A stretch of 64,000 nucleotides of DNA from Micromussa lordhowensis (taxonomy: Eukaryota > Cnidaria > Anthozoa > Scleractinia > Lobophylliidae): contig OZ026603.1 of the NCBI GenBank assembly GCA_964020085.1, positions 28,139,452 to 28,203,451 of the forward strand. The letters run 5' to 3'. The notes beneath the pieces are model-generated. The model did not search any database, was not told the DNA's origin, and saw only the letters and a list, made by a program, of their open reading frames with translations. Positions 1-11,010 of the stretch are shown here, piece by piece; position 1 is the stretch's first letter, and every line of letters begins with the position of its first letter. Made by a program: the position numbers and the translations under genes.

Positions 1-388
1 TGCAGAAACGTGAGAGGACTGGGACGAGTTTATTATATTGATTAGATTGAAAAACTAAACATTTCAACTGAAATGTTACTGAATGAAAAGCTACCCAGTC
101 AAGTTTGAGAGTTTTCAGTGGAAAATTGTTCAAATGGGAGCCTCGCAAAAGTTGCAAACTTCCATACAAATCCTTATAATTTTATTTTGTGGCTTGTCTA
201 CCCAATCCATACAAACTCTCTATTGTAGGTGATATTTGAAGAGCTACCATTTTGCCATTTTCCTCGTCTAAACACTTCTATTCTTGGTAAAGACTCTCAA
301 ATTGAGTTGATCTTTCATTTTAATATCTTATTTTTTTCAAAAAACGGAAAACAACCATACTCTTTCCCAGTCCTCTCACGTTTCTGCA
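1..388. mobile_element. TIR-flanked nonautonomous element
   Basis: Bases 1-24 are the exact reverse complement of 365-388 (the end begins TGCAGAAACGTGAGAGGA). The AT-rich 340 bp between them has no ORF. This is the layout of a MITE. The left end coincides with the window edge, so the element may extend further and its target duplication cannot be read. Confidence 0.7.
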
Positions 389-499
389 ATTGCCTATAAA
401 CATGGCGAGTTCGGTGACTTCCTTGTCTTCGGAGTCTGATGTAGAAGGACAAGCTGTAAATTTCGCGTTACAAGTTATTGAAAGAGATCTTAAGGATTG

Positions 500-835
500 T
501 CATTGTAGAGAAAAAGGATGCTCTGGCGGTGCTGCCAACCGGTTTCGGTAGTATAAAATCGGTTTACCTGGACTGCCAGATACAGATTTTTTGTGAAGGA
601 CTTGAGTCTTGCGTCTTTTAAACCGAATTAGAGACTGCTGTTGTATTGTAGAGCGTAAAAAAATATCGCTGAATTTTTTAAACTTCGTAATTTTCTCGTA
701 GCAGGGACGGCAAACTTTTGATGACAATCCATCGCTTATGTCACATTTAAAACCAGGCTCTCCAGCAAAGGTTGACTCCTTCGAGGCCTTTGGTCCATAA
801 AGGTCAATGGGGTGCTGTCTTTCGACGAGATTCAT
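500..835 (-). pseudogene. Unrecognised 111-aa ORF, probable transposon-gene fragment
   Basis: An open frame of 111 aa starts with ATG at 835. It has a cysteine cluster at about residues 30-45 (one Cys, then C-x2-C in VCRPCYEKI) followed by a basic stretch, which suggests a degenerate zinc-binding fragment. No family is recognised. It adjoins the TIR element at 1-388 and has no evident splice partners, so it is most likely a remnant of a repeat-borne gene. It could also be a chance ORF. Confidence 0.25.
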
Positions 836-845
836 GAGGTTCTGA

Positions 846-905
846 AAGAGCCGCCCCCTACTGACTTTGCGCTATTGAACAGCGCAAAGTCATGAGGGGG
901 TCTAG
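846..905. repeat. Short inverted repeat (hairpin)
   Basis: GACTTTGCGCT and its complement AGCGCAAAGTC flank a 7-nt loop, and the outer flanks (CCCCCTA / GAGGGGG) also partly pair. It could be a foldback element remnant or a small hairpin. Confidence 0.55.
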
Positions 906-2740
906 TTTTAATCCTAACCAACTTAACCGCAGGGTATAATTTATCTCATGCTTCTTGACAAGGAACGTGTCAAAAAATCAAACTAAGACGACATCTACCT
1001 GTCAACGGAATCATCCTCAAAGCAAAATCAAGGTAATTGCGGGCGACCAGCGGAGCCCGCAATCCTAATCTCAACATTGGTTTCAAACGCATGCGCGGCA
1101 GTTATATAGCCTTACAGTGACTCGAATTTAGCAAAAAAAGTCGTCCTTCCAAATATTTGTCCTTAGGGACACTAAGAACCAATGAAATGAAAGGACGTAA
1201 TTTTAGCACAGGCGCTTTGACCACGCGAGACAAACACGAAGCAGCAGTAATTTGAGCACAGGCGTTCTGACCGCTAGAAACCAACACCAAGCAGAAGACA
1301 ATTCTCACCAAAGCATAGCTGTTTCACCTTCCATAGTCAATGATCTTTAATGTAGTTGAAGGGTCAAATAATATGTAAATTTCGCCTTCTTGAAGCTAAG
1401 AATGTCAAGAATCACGTGCAGTTCATGCAGAAGTGGCGGTCCATAAATTGGAATGCACACAACACAATTTTATCACGTGGACGACGTCTATTTCGTCGAA
1501 GAATCACGTGCAGCTCATGCATAGCTGGCGCGCCGTCCAATCAAAATCAAGCGTGTGAACTTGTGATCGGAACGTTTCCTGTCCGTGTCTGTTGTTGTCG
1601 GGTTACATCAAATGACCTTGACTAAATCAATATGTCCATTTTATAATCAACAGTGTTTTTATTTACAACGTGAAAAAATAACCATTTTGTCAAACCCAAC
1701 ACAAAATAGAACTAGTGTATAATCAAACTGGTGTTACTGTTTCACAAGGTCAGTAAAACCACTCTTAGATCCCTTTGTCTCGTTTTAGGGAAAACTATCA
1801 CCCACACTATGCAACCCTTTATTGCCCTGCAAATATAAATGCCCAAAATGGAAAAAGAACACAACGCCACTGTTTTACAATGAATTCGTTAACCTCAGTG
1901 AAACAAATCATGCATAGCCCTCGCCCGCACTTCCTAACCTGTGGTTATTACTAGTTATTAATCTATTTTTTTCTGGAAACTTCAGCGCAGTCGGCGTAAT
2001 CTTCTACACTCAAACCTATAAATTAAAGCGATGGCACTCGGATAGCTTTCCCCTTGCTAAAACAGTGAAGCAGTCAGGTTTCTTGCGACGAAATCCTATT
2101 GTATTTTAACTGTAAAAAAAGGTCCCGCGAAAGTGTTTCCATTTAAGTAATGCTCAACGAAACGGGAAAAACACTCTGCTAAGGTTCAGTCTAACTACAA
2201 ATTAGAGAAGTATTTTTCGTAATCAGCTCATCGACACCGAGGTTTTCGTTTCTTGGCCGTAACTGAAAATCTGAGGAATGTTAAGAATTATGGCCTGATA
2301 TCTTCCGGATATATTATCTTTGGTTTCTAACACCGGAACTTCGAACCAATGCCGCACGTTATGAATTCCGTCCGCTACAGCAAATAGATCTTTTTATATT
2401 TTCTTTTTACTAATATTTGCTGAAATAAAACGTCCAAAGAACACCCCACTTACATCACTAGGTACCAGTCACAGACTATTTCTCTTGCCCGATTTGCAGT
2501 GTAATAATTTTTAATTAAATCAATTTACCGCGACCACGAGCATGCCTAGATAAATTTATCACGTCATTTCGGTCAAGGATTTTTCTCTAATTTTAATAGT
2601 TGTTTATTTATCAACTTGGTCAAAGGCCAGAGAAAATCGAGACATGCAAACGAACCTTGCACACATATACTTCGCTCCTCTGCATCCTGTCGGATTGCTA
2701 AAAACTTACTTATACTGAATAATCGATTCATTTATTTAGA
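906..2740. other. Intergenic, no gene seen
   Basis: No ORF here resembles a known protein. Two diverged direct repeats sharing GAATCACGTGCAG lie near 1408 and 1500. The rest is AT-rich unique-looking sequence. Confidence 0.6.
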
Positions 2741-2744
2741 AGTA

Positions 2745-3660
2745 AAAAATGATTTTTAAGGGAAATAATGTGCATTTTAGTGCCCAAGAAACACCTGGGG
2801 AAAAAATTCCCACAGATTTGCAGCTTGAAAAAGCTAAGCTGCTCTGTTGTTTCAGGCAAGCCAAAGAGTGATTACATTGTTTATATTCATCATTATTACT
2901 AAATCAAAATGATTTTCAAGAGAAATAGTGTGCATTTTAGTGCCCAAGAAACACCTGGGGAAAAATTCCCACAGATTTGCAGCTTGAAAAAGCTAAGCTG
3001 CTCTGTTGTTTCAGGCAAGCCAAAGAGTGATTACATTGTTTATATTCATCATTATTACTAAATCAAAATGATTTTCAAGAGAAATAGTGTGCATTTTAGT
3101 GCCCAAGAAACACCTGGGGAAAAATTCCCACAGATTTGCAGCTTGAAAAAGCTAAGCTCCTCTGTTGTTTCAGGCTGGCCAAACAGTGATTACAGTATTT
3201 ATATTCATCATTATTACTTTAATAATTAAAATCAAAATGATTTTTAAGAGAAATGATGTGCATTTTTGTGCCCAAGAAACACCTGGGGAAAACATTCCCA
3301 CAGATTTGCAGCTTGAAAAAGCTAAGCTCCTCTGTTGTCTCAGGCAAGCCAAACAGTGATTACAGTATTTCTATTCATCATTATTACTAAATCAAACTGA
3401 TTTATAAGAGAAATAATGTGCATTTTAATGCCCAAGAAACACCTGGGGAAATAATTCCCACAGATTTGCAGCTTGAAAAAGCTAAGCTCCTCTGTTGCTT
3501 CAGGCAAGCCAAACAGTGATTACAGTATTTATATTCATCATCATTATTAATAAATCAAAATGATTATCAAGGGAATCGAAATAATGTACATTTTCTGAGT
3601 GCCCCAGAAACACCTGGAGAAAAGATTCCCACTGTTGTCTCAGGCAGGCCATACAGTGAT
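2745..3660. repeat. Tandem array, ~160-bp unit, about six copies
   Basis: The anchor TGCCCAAGAAACACCTGG recurs at about 2781, 2941, 3100, 3269 and 3429, with a diverged copy near 3600. Spacings are 160, 159, 169, 160 and 171 bp. Each unit carries AAATGATTT, a CAGATTTGCAGCTTG block and a TTCATCATTATTA tail. The last copy lacks the central block. Short ORFs in the array are by-products of the repeat. Confidence 0.92.
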
Positions 3661-4079
3661 ATTTAAAGTGTTAATATATTTCCTGAGCACAATAATTAAA
3701 TTATATTAATTATTTATTTATCTATATTTAAATGTTAATTCTTTAACATTTTGTTTTCATTTTGTTTTCATAATCGGCCCAATCCCGGAACATATGACAT
3801 ACATTAAAATAGATTTTGTTGTTTAAAACGAAGATTCAAAGGCCTAGAATAGTGCGCCGACAAGGGCAGGATTTGACCGTGGGGAACGTAAAACTGACAT
3901 GCAAACTTTTAATGAAAAGTACAAGTAATAAATATCCAATTTCTAGTTTGATATATCTTTAAAAATGTATATTATAACGTACCTGTTGCCACCGACGTTG
4001 AGAAAAGTCAAGAGAGTTTGGCAAGAGCTGTTTAGCAATTTTGCTCAAGTGCGTCTCTCAAAAAGCCGCATATCACTTA

Positions 4080-4835
4080 GCCTGCGAACGCAGACGTATT
4101 TCCGGCCCCTCGCTTGTCTCCGCCGAAAAATAACTCGAGCTTCAATCGAATTTAATAAATGCCTAATTTCTTCGGCGTCCAGGTTCTTTCTTCGTAACGT
4201 TCTTCAAACTGTTTCGAAGAGAGGGGCGACAATGACTGTATCTTTCTTTCTCGAAGATCGAAAAACCATGATGCCCACGATGGATTCACGATCCCGCCAT
4301 TTGGCCTTTTGTATCAGACAGATGAAAAATATAAACTTCTGCGATGTCAGCTTTGAAAATGCAAAGGAATTACGTAAGATGAACTCTCGTGGTTTATGAA
4401 ATCATTCGCTCGATATGGCGAATCAAATTTGGCTCGGATTGAGCGACGGTCCGCGAATTTGATCGATAGAGGCGAACAGAACATGGATTTGCCATCATGC
4501 TCTAATTCGCGCCACGCGCTCTTTGATCGAATTTCGCGCGATGCATAAACAAAGATCTGGTTGTAATATTAATTATTTTAACTTTTTCTAAGCAGCCGTT
4601 TATGATTGGTGATCTGGTTAAAAACCACAAACACCCACAAATTGTGCAGTAATGACAGATTTGTAATCTGATTAGCACGAGCACCATGACGACACCGGAA
4701 ATTAAAACCCATGTCCTGCTGGGAATTTTGCTAGGCTTTGAGACAAATTTCTTTGGCGTCTGTCCGGCTTTCTTATTTACTTCCGGTTATTTGGATTGTT
4801 TTTCAACAACCAATCAAAACCGCTCCTCGAACGGA
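4080..4835. other. Intergenic, no gene seen
   Basis: A 144-aa ORF at 3965-4399 crosses into this stretch but resembles no family and is low in domain-like features. The sequence from 4081 (CCTGCGAACGCAGACG) looks like the end of a foldback element without its partner end. Nothing else is supportable. Confidence 0.4.
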
Positions 4836-4843
4836 TCTTTCGA

Positions 4844-5189
4844 CAATCTCGTTCCCAGAGCCCACGTGCCTTTTGGTCAGCACCAAGACACGGAGCTCTG
4901 GAATAATCAATTTCCAGAGACCAAGATTTTAGGACTTCCGGTTTCACAGCGCATGCGTGGCTTGGTTTATTTGGAGTCCAGAGGTGAAGTCGATGTGAAT
5001 ACGTTCCACAGAGACATTCAATACGCACTGGAAAGACTAGGAAAGTCGAAATTTGGCTTTGAAAGAACGGCAGTTATCAAATTTTAAAAGCAAAAGAAAC
5101 GAGGGCTCTGGGAACGAGCTTGTTGATTATTCCAGAGCTCCGTGTCTTGGTGCTGACCAAAAGGCACGTGGGCTCTGGGAACGAGATTG
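4844..5189. mobile_element. Mutator-type MITE with 9-bp TSD
   Basis: About 66-bp inverted repeats at 4844-4911 and 5124-5189 begin CAATCTCGTTCCCAGAG and end with the reverse complement. Immediately outside are identical 9-bp direct repeats ATCTTTCGA at 4835-4843 and 5190-5198. Long TIRs with 9-bp target duplications are the signature of Mutator-like elements. No transposase is encoded, so it is nonautonomous (346 bp). Confidence 0.88.
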
Positions 5190-5203
5190 ATCTTTCGAGA
5201 GTC

Positions 5204-6247
5204 CAACCTCGTTCCCAGGCTCTCTCTCCTCTGCCTCCCTTTGTCGTTGGGAGAAAGACCCTGGTTGCGGCTGGTCACGTGACCACCTGTGACACAAACT
5301 TTTTCACCAGGGTGGAGTCAACAAATAATTTTTGTCGATATCAACTGAAGCGAAAGAAAGGCGATCACTGGTCGCTATATTAAACTACACACTGGCAAAT
5401 ACCTTTGAAATTCTTCAGTCCTATTCTAAGCTTCATACAGGAAAAACGAAATAAATTTGTATGTATCCAGCGTATTGAATTACCACTCTTTATTATTTCA
5501 ATTCCAGCCGGTCGAATTAAGCGTAAACTGTTTCATAGCACTCACTGTTGCCGGAATTAACCTCATGGCACATTGTTCGCTATATAAAACGATGTTTTAT
5601 TTACTATTTTGCAGAACATAATTCTTGACTATGTCAAGGAATCGTGTTTAAACATCTGCCTAAATATAAACTTACATAAACCTGATGCAGATGAAATATA
5701 AGCGCGGGCTTAAGTCAACAAAACTGCAAATCATTTTACATTGCGTTAAACCAAATGCAAGTCAGCTCGGCTAATCGGCCATGTGACAGAAGTACTTTTT
5801 AAATTCAAATTACCGCACAAAGAAGAAAATAAATTACCTCCGAACGCAAAGATTCAAGAGACTGATCCACTGGTCGGTCTCACTTCGATTCGGTACGTGA
5901 CGTTTTACAAGTGATAACCGTCGGAAATTTTGAGCTCCATTCGGCTGCCGAATTGCTTTGTGAACGAAAGTCTTCTATATTTTGGAGACGGCAGAAATAA
6001 TGTAGCCTTCTTCATCGGCAAAATCCGACTTCGAACCCGATAGAGCGGGTAGCTTTTTTAGCGACTGCTCGAGGTTTTGAAACCCACAAAGTTTGCCACA
6101 ACAACAATCAAAGTACTCTGGCACCCCTCCCACCCAACAGATTTTTTTACCACCCAGATTCTGGGTGGTCACGTGACCAGCCGCAACCAGGGTCTTTCTC
6201 CCAACGACAAAGGGAGGCAGAGGAGAGAGAGCCTGGGAACGAGGTTG
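5204..6247. mobile_element. Nonautonomous Mutator-like element, perfect 84-bp TIRs
   Basis: Bases 5204-5287 and 6164-6247 are perfect 84-bp inverted repeats starting CAACCTCGTTCCCAGG. The 9-bp duplication TCGAGAGTC lies at 5195-5203 and 6248-6256. The 1,044-bp element has no transposase ORF. Its termini resemble those of the neighbour at 4844-5189, so both belong to one family. The intact TIRs and exact duplication imply recent insertion. Its right end is about 150 bp upstream of the first NAT start codon. Confidence 0.92.
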
Positions 6248-6273
6248 TCGAGAGTCGCTCGTTTCGTCATGCC

Positions 6274-6349
6274 ATGCGCAGTAAGGAACGAAGACTTGCC
6301 TCGTACCCAGTCTTCATTTAGCCAGCATGCGCAGTAAGGAACGAAGACT
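6274..6349. promoter_or_regulatory. Tandem 23-bp repeat upstream of NAT copy 1
   Basis: ATGCGCAGTAAGGAACGAAG (extended by ACT) occurs at 6274-6296 and again at 6327-6349, 53 bp apart, ending 50 bp before the NAT start codon. Each begins with TGCGCA, the half-site core of NRF1-type promoter elements. A promoter role is inferred from position only. Confidence 0.4.
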
Positions 6350-6398
6350 CGAAGTCACGCAACGCAACGGTTAGCAAAACCATTATAAATTTGACGAT

Positions 6399-7316
6399 AT
6401 GGAACGAGATGGTTACACCCCAGCCGAAGTAGAGGAATATTTAGCTCGTATTCATTATAAAGGTTCCATAGAACCAACTATCGATGCCTTGTCCGAACTT
6501 CATCGGTGTCACATTTTGTCAGTGCCCTTTGAAAACTTGAGCGTGTTTGGAAAGGAGAAAATAGTTCTCTCCAAGGATTGGTTGTTCGACAAAATCGTGC
6601 GAAGACACCGTGGTGGATTTTGCTATGAGCTCAACACGATATTCTCTCTTCTCCTAAATTCGTTTGGATTTAAACACGAGAAACATGCTGGGGTGGTGTT
6701 CAGCCGAAAAACGGGACTTCTAGGACCGCCATGTGATCATATGATTGTCACGGTCGAAATTGGAGACTGTACCTGGTTGATCGATGTTGCATTTGGTGAT
6801 TTTTACACGACACCTCTTCGATTAAGCGGCTCGGCAGATCCTCAAGAACAACAGAGTGGGATTTATCGAATACGTAGAGATGGAGATGATTATTTCGCCG
6901 AAGAGAAAATTAAAATCATTGTCGATAACTCTGGTCGCGAAGAATTGGCGAAAGAAAAGTTTACCACCGACGCTGAGTGGGCGCCGAGGTACCGATTTGA
7001 TTTCATTCCGAAAACGACAGAAGACTTCCAAGAAATGTTAATCTATCATCAAACTAACCCAAAGTCGCCATTCACGCACGATCGCATTTGCACGATGGCC
7101 AAGCCCTGGGGAAGAGTAACTCTTGCTGGAAGCAAAGTCGTAACTTCAACATATCTCGGAGGCAACAAAGTCAGGAAAGAGACCAAGGAACTTCAGGGTG
7201 GAGAGGAAGAAATAGTAAAGGAACTTGAACAGAACTTTGGAATTAGAAGACAGGCTTGTTTCTACCCTGAAGGATCTATGTTTTGCGGAGTAGGCTGGAG
7301 CAAAGAAACTTTGTAG
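6399..7316 (+). CDS. NAT: Arylamine N-acetyltransferase, copy 1
   Basis: This 305-aa protein should transfer acetyl from acetyl-CoA to arylamines or hydrazines in the cytosol. The full catalytic triad is present: Cys75 in RGGFCYELN, His114 in PCDHMIV and Asp129 in WLIDVAFG. The 39 and 15 residue spacings equal those of human NATs (Cys68, His107, Asp122). The length is that of the animal family (about 290 aa). The coding region is a single exon, as in vertebrate NATs. The ATG at 6399 gives an N-terminus collinear with the second copy (EVEEYLARIHY). A second gene lies 5.5 kb downstream in the same orientation. The natural substrate cannot be told from sequence. Confidence 0.95.
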   Translation: MERDGYTPAEVEEYLARIHYKGSIEPTIDALSELHRCHILSVPFENLSVFGKEKIVLSKDWLFDKIVRRHRGGFCYELNTIFSLLLNSFGFKHEKHAGVVFSRKTGLLGPPCDHMIVTVEIGDCTWLIDVAFGDFYTTPLRLSGSADPQEQQSGIYRIRRDGDDYFAEEKIKIIVDNSGREELAKEKFTTDAEWAPRYRFDFIPKTTEDFQEMLIYHQTNPKSPFTHDRICTMAKPWGRVTLAGSKVVTSTYLGGNKVRKETKELQGGEEEIVKELEQNFGIRRQACFYPEGSMFCGVGWSKETL

Positions 7317-7760
7317 GACAAACATGTAAGCCTGGAATCAGTATCAACACCTCTTCCTGCCACCCCTTCCCAAGTGATGAGATAATTGTTTTGTATAGGG
7401 GCTACAAAAGATATTTCTGACAGGGCTGCTCTGTCAGCATCAACAGTACTGAACATTGTAATAATTCTGAGGGAATATGTAGGAAAAATGGCCTCTCCCA
7501 CCCGGTAACAGGGTAAGGGAGGGGGCTTTGGCAGCGGGCAGAGTCAGGTTATTTTGTGATGGGCAGCTCTTTGAACTTTGTTTCCTACAAGGTAAATTTT
7601 GGCTTAGCTGATCAACAGCCAGGGAGGAAGGAGGGAATAAATTGGAATGGCCCAGAAAATTCCCTCACCCCCATTTGGTCCTCCAACTGTGGGAGAGTGA
7701 ATTATGCTTGGTACAGTAAGCAAGGGTGGAGTGAAATCCTCGCACACTTATCCTTTAATT
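7317..7760. other. NAT copy 1 3' region
   Basis: The first 25 bases after the stop (GACAAACATGTAAGCCTGGA) are shared with NAT copy 2, so the duplication includes the proximal 3'UTR. An AATAAA-like signal lies near 7635. There is no other gene. Confidence 0.5.
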
Positions 7761-7795
7761 AAGAAATAGAAAACATGTACTGTGTTTCTATCGAG

Positions 7796-7987
7796 TTTTA
7801 GTATAAATCTACTAGCGTTCTATCACGAATAACGTCCTCTGATTGGCTACGCTACCCACGTTCTATTCTGTGATAGATAGTGAGTAGCGTAGCAGCGCGC
7901 ACTAGGGACCGTTTCTTTGTGTTTTTGAAGTGTCTTTGAAGAGGATTTAGATTAAATTTTTGAACGACTAGTAGATTTATACTAAAA
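7796..7987. mobile_element. Small MITE nested in copy A
   Basis: Perfect 20-bp TIRs TTTTAGTATAAATCTACTAG at 7796-7815 and its complement at 7968-7987 enclose about 150 bp without an ORF. The segment is missing from the sister repeat at 34909-35283, which shows it is an insertion. Confidence 0.8.
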
Positions 7988-8089
7988 CAATTAGATTATT
8001 CGCTCTCGATTTCTATGCGTGATAGTTGACTCGGGCTGCACCCTCGTCAACTATCACGCGATAGAAATCTCGAGCTCATAATCTAATTG
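7988..8089. mobile_element. Second nested palindromic insert
   Basis: CAATTAGATTAT at 7988-7999 pairs with 8078-8089. The inner arms also pair (GTGATAGTTGAC / GTCAACTATCAC). This foldback element abuts the one at 7796-7987 and is likewise absent from the 34909-35283 copy. Confidence 0.75.
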
Positions 8090-8785
8090 TTTAATAGAAA
8101 CACAAGTGAAAGTTTGGGAGAACGAGAAATGCTGTGGGAAAATGAGCCGCAGGCAAGTGTTTCCACAGCTTTTTCGAGTTCTCCCAAACTTTCATGAGTG
8201 TTTCTATAACTCGATAGGAACACGGAGAACATGTTTTCTATTTCATTTAGAAAATACCGTGACAAAGAAAAAGAAAAACAACTTGTTGACTTCGATCATC
8301 AAAATGTAAATTCTCTTTGTTTGCGCCATCATTACATCAACAGCTCGTGCAAGTTCTCTATCTCTATAGAGTTATAGAAACACGGTTTTAAACCAATCAG
8401 CGCATGTATTTGCTTTGGGTTATTTTCTAACTACTCTTACTGGTTTCAGTAGCATCTACATCTAGAATAATATTGTCTATGGAATGTTAATTTTACTAGC
8501 AGTAATCCAAAATTACAAGGATGCATTCAACGCCTTCACTTTTAAAATAGCTTGAATGATTTCATTAGCTGACCTTCAACTACTGTCTGTTACTAAAACA
8601 ATCAATGTTTTATATACAGATGTAACATAACTATTAAGTCTTTTTTTCCCTGTGTTTATGGTTTGCAAGTCGAGATCCCCTCTATAAACTATGATTTGTT
8701 GATACATTGCATGACAGCGGAAGTTTCAGTGCAGCCAATGAAATATAGCTGTTCCCACGGTTAACTTTCCAAAGCTAAGGTGATC

Positions 8786-9640
8786 TCCAGGGGAGGGGAC
8801 TCCTACATAAAAAGGATGAAGTGCTTGTCAGAAATTTTGGAAAGAACCCCTAAGAGGTACCAAGATCCTGTTTTGTGGTTTGAATTTCTTTTCACCCCTT
8901 TTAAAGTGCCACTATGATCAAATTCTCGATACCCATTTTTTTACATTTTCGTGCACAACAGGTCTTTCCTAGATATCTTGCCACATTTCAGTGTATTACG
9001 AACATTAGAACTCACAATTTTTGGACCTTTATTTCCGAGAATTTACGGCCGCCATTAATTTCCCTTGTTCCAAGTCTTGGTGAGAATTGGTGAGAAAATG
9101 ACGTCATTTTCTCAAAAATACCACACAGGTTGAAATTATAATAACAATTAGCACAGCAATTCGCATAAAAATAACAAAAACTTTGGCTCATATATTCGTG
9201 CAATTTTCGACTTTAGTTGTTATTATAATTTCAACCCGTGTGGTATTTTTGAGAAAATGATGTCATTTTCTCCAATTCTCAACCAAGACTTGGAACAAGG
9301 GAAATTAATGGCGGCCGTAACTTCCCGGAAATAAAGGTCCAAAAACCGCGAGTTCTAATGTTCGTAATACATTGAAATTTGGCAAGATATCTAAGAAAGA
9401 CCTATTGTGTTCGAAAATGTAAAGAACTGGATATCGAAAATTTCATCATAGTGGCACTTTAAAGAGGTACCAATTCTAAAACAAAACATTATCTCCTCTC
9501 AGATTTTTTTGGCTCAGTACCCTAAAGGTATCACAAAAGCGTCTGCTGTGGATCTTTTGAGGCTGAACACCTTAAGAGGTACCAAAACCACCCCTGTCCT
9601 TTTTATATTGGAGTCTCCCCCTGAGGGGGGGGGGGGGGGT
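8786..9640. repeat. Dispersed repeat with recurring GAGGTACC blocks
   Basis: Blocks such as CCTAAGAGGTACCAAGATCC recur at about 8848, 9463 and 9570, and the ends contain ACTCCTACATAAAAAGGA and its near complement (TCCTTTTTATATTGGAGT). A truncated relative lies at 15035-15150. It is interrupted at 8900-9463 by a separate element. Confidence 0.65.
8900..9463. mobile_element. MITE with long TIRs inside another repeat
   Basis: The ends are TTTAAAGTGCCACTATGAT and its complement. Imperfect inverted arms continue inward for over 200 bp on each side (for example AATGGCGGCCG / CGGCCGCCATT, and TGACGTCATTTTCTC / GAGAAAATGATGTCA). There is no transposase. The surrounding repeat resumes on both sides, so this is a nested insertion. 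Confidence 0.85.
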
Positions 9641-9720
9641 TCAACTTGGTTATCATTGTTTTGCAGAAGATGGCAGTACGAAATCAACCAAGATTTATAA
9701 TGTGCATGCTCATTAGTAAT

Positions 9721-9841
9721 GGTAATAGGACTGAGTGGAGTCCTATTCACTCTGCAATCATACAAGTGAAAACAAAATCTGACGACTGTGCAGTGGGAGT
9801 CCAATTTGTTTATTACAAGTATGATTACAGACCGAATTAGA
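9721..9841. repeat. Dispersed palindromic repeat, copy 1
   Basis: GGACTGAGTGGAGTCC and ATCATACAAGTG ... CAAGTATGATTACAGACCG form an imperfect palindrome. A second copy in the same orientation lies at 10885-11010. Confidence 0.7.
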
Positions 9842-9929
9842 CGACACAAAGTCTTATTACCAATTAATCATAAAATTACAATGTCACTCTGAAATTGAGA
9901 TTGGTTGATTTTAACTACCACTTTAAATG

Positions 9930-9962
<33 letters not shown>

Positions 9963-10884
9963 GATTGGCTTATTGAACTATCCAATTACAAACTGTCCTT
10001 TATGTGCGAAGATATAGCAAAGATGCACCACTGATGCAAATCGCAAGAAAGCGGAGTTTGGGTTAAAAAAAAATAAAATAAAAAAGACATCAGAAATAAA
10101 CTTAAGTAAAAGAAAGCAAAAAATGTTAAAAAGAGACCCCGATCCCAGCCCCTCGTTTCACAGACACCCTGAAATTCCGACGGTAAGAGGCAACCGGCTC
10201 GTGCACGCGCTCGCGTTCAACTTTTCCCTTCTTAGATAGTCAACTAAATTGATGCCACTCACTATTTAGATAAGACAATCTTACCGTGATTTTTTTTTTT
10301 TATATTTTTTTTTATTAATTCTTTTTTTTATTATTATTTCACTGTTTATGGTTTATTCAATTACACTTACAGGTTTAAGTCGTTTAAGGAATCTTACCGT
10401 CTAGGAATCTTACAGGTTTAAGGAATCTTACCGTGATAATGCAATGGACACATTGCAATAGTTTGGGGGACTGAGCAGGAAATACACACGATCCCAGGAA
10501 AAATTGTAAGATAAAAAAAAGATATAGATTGTCAAATAAAGAAACAAATACTGAAATCCACAGGTCAAGTTGCATTTTCAGAAAACAAATGATAAAAAGC
10601 ATAGGGATACGGGCAAATTCAGACTTGGGGGGGCCGGTGACCTTTTTGTGCGAAAAATAGTATGCAATACACGAATGCGCGAGTGTTGCCAGAAATCGGG
10701 ATGCAAACGCACTCAAATTGCATGAAAAACAGAAAAGTTCACAAATTCCCACATCTAATGAAACTGTTATAATTCCAAAAATAGTAATATTAAAGCTTGC
10801 ATACTCAATCAATCATACTCTAACAACAGTCTCAATTCGAGTGAAATCTAAAACTTATTAACAGAGAAAATTATAATAAGTAGT
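9842..10884. other. Intergenic, no gene seen
   Basis: Three short tandem units sharing GATTGGTTGATT-like sequence occur around 9900-9970, then A- and T-rich tracts. A 142-aa minus-strand ORF here has no recognisable features and is not called. Confidence 0.5.
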
Positions 10885-11010
10885 GGTAACAGGACTGAGT
10901 GGAGTCCAATTCGGTGTGTAATCATACAAGTGATTACAAAATCGGACGACCACAAAGCGGGAGTGCGATTTGTTTCTCACGAGTATGGTTACAGATTGAC
11001 CGAATTGTTC
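10885..11010. repeat. Dispersed palindromic repeat, copy 2
   Basis: This is a second copy of the 9721-9841 repeat in direct orientation, sharing AGGACTGAGTGGAGTCC and ATCATACAAGTGA. Confidence 0.7.

Larger units (their letters stand above)
7766..8430. mobile_element. Foldback-type repeat, copy A, interrupted
   Basis: Outer parts at 7766-7796 and 8090-8430 match, in reverse orientation, the uninterrupted sequence at 34909-35283. Shared blocks include GAAATAGAAAACATGT, AAGTTTGGGAGAAC and AACCGTGTTTCTATAACTC-like pieces. The body contains inverted segments around a centre near 8150. It carries no gene. Bases 7796-8089 are absent from the other copy and are treated as later insertions. Confidence 0.75.

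Noticed and set aside
3165..3359. Overlapping ORFs on both strands in the tandem array
   Set aside because: They are repeat-derived; reading frame is not kept between units.
3965..4399. 144-aa ORF on the plus strand
   Set aside because: No recognisable domain, basic mixed composition, no splice or promoter context, and it runs into a likely foldback element end.
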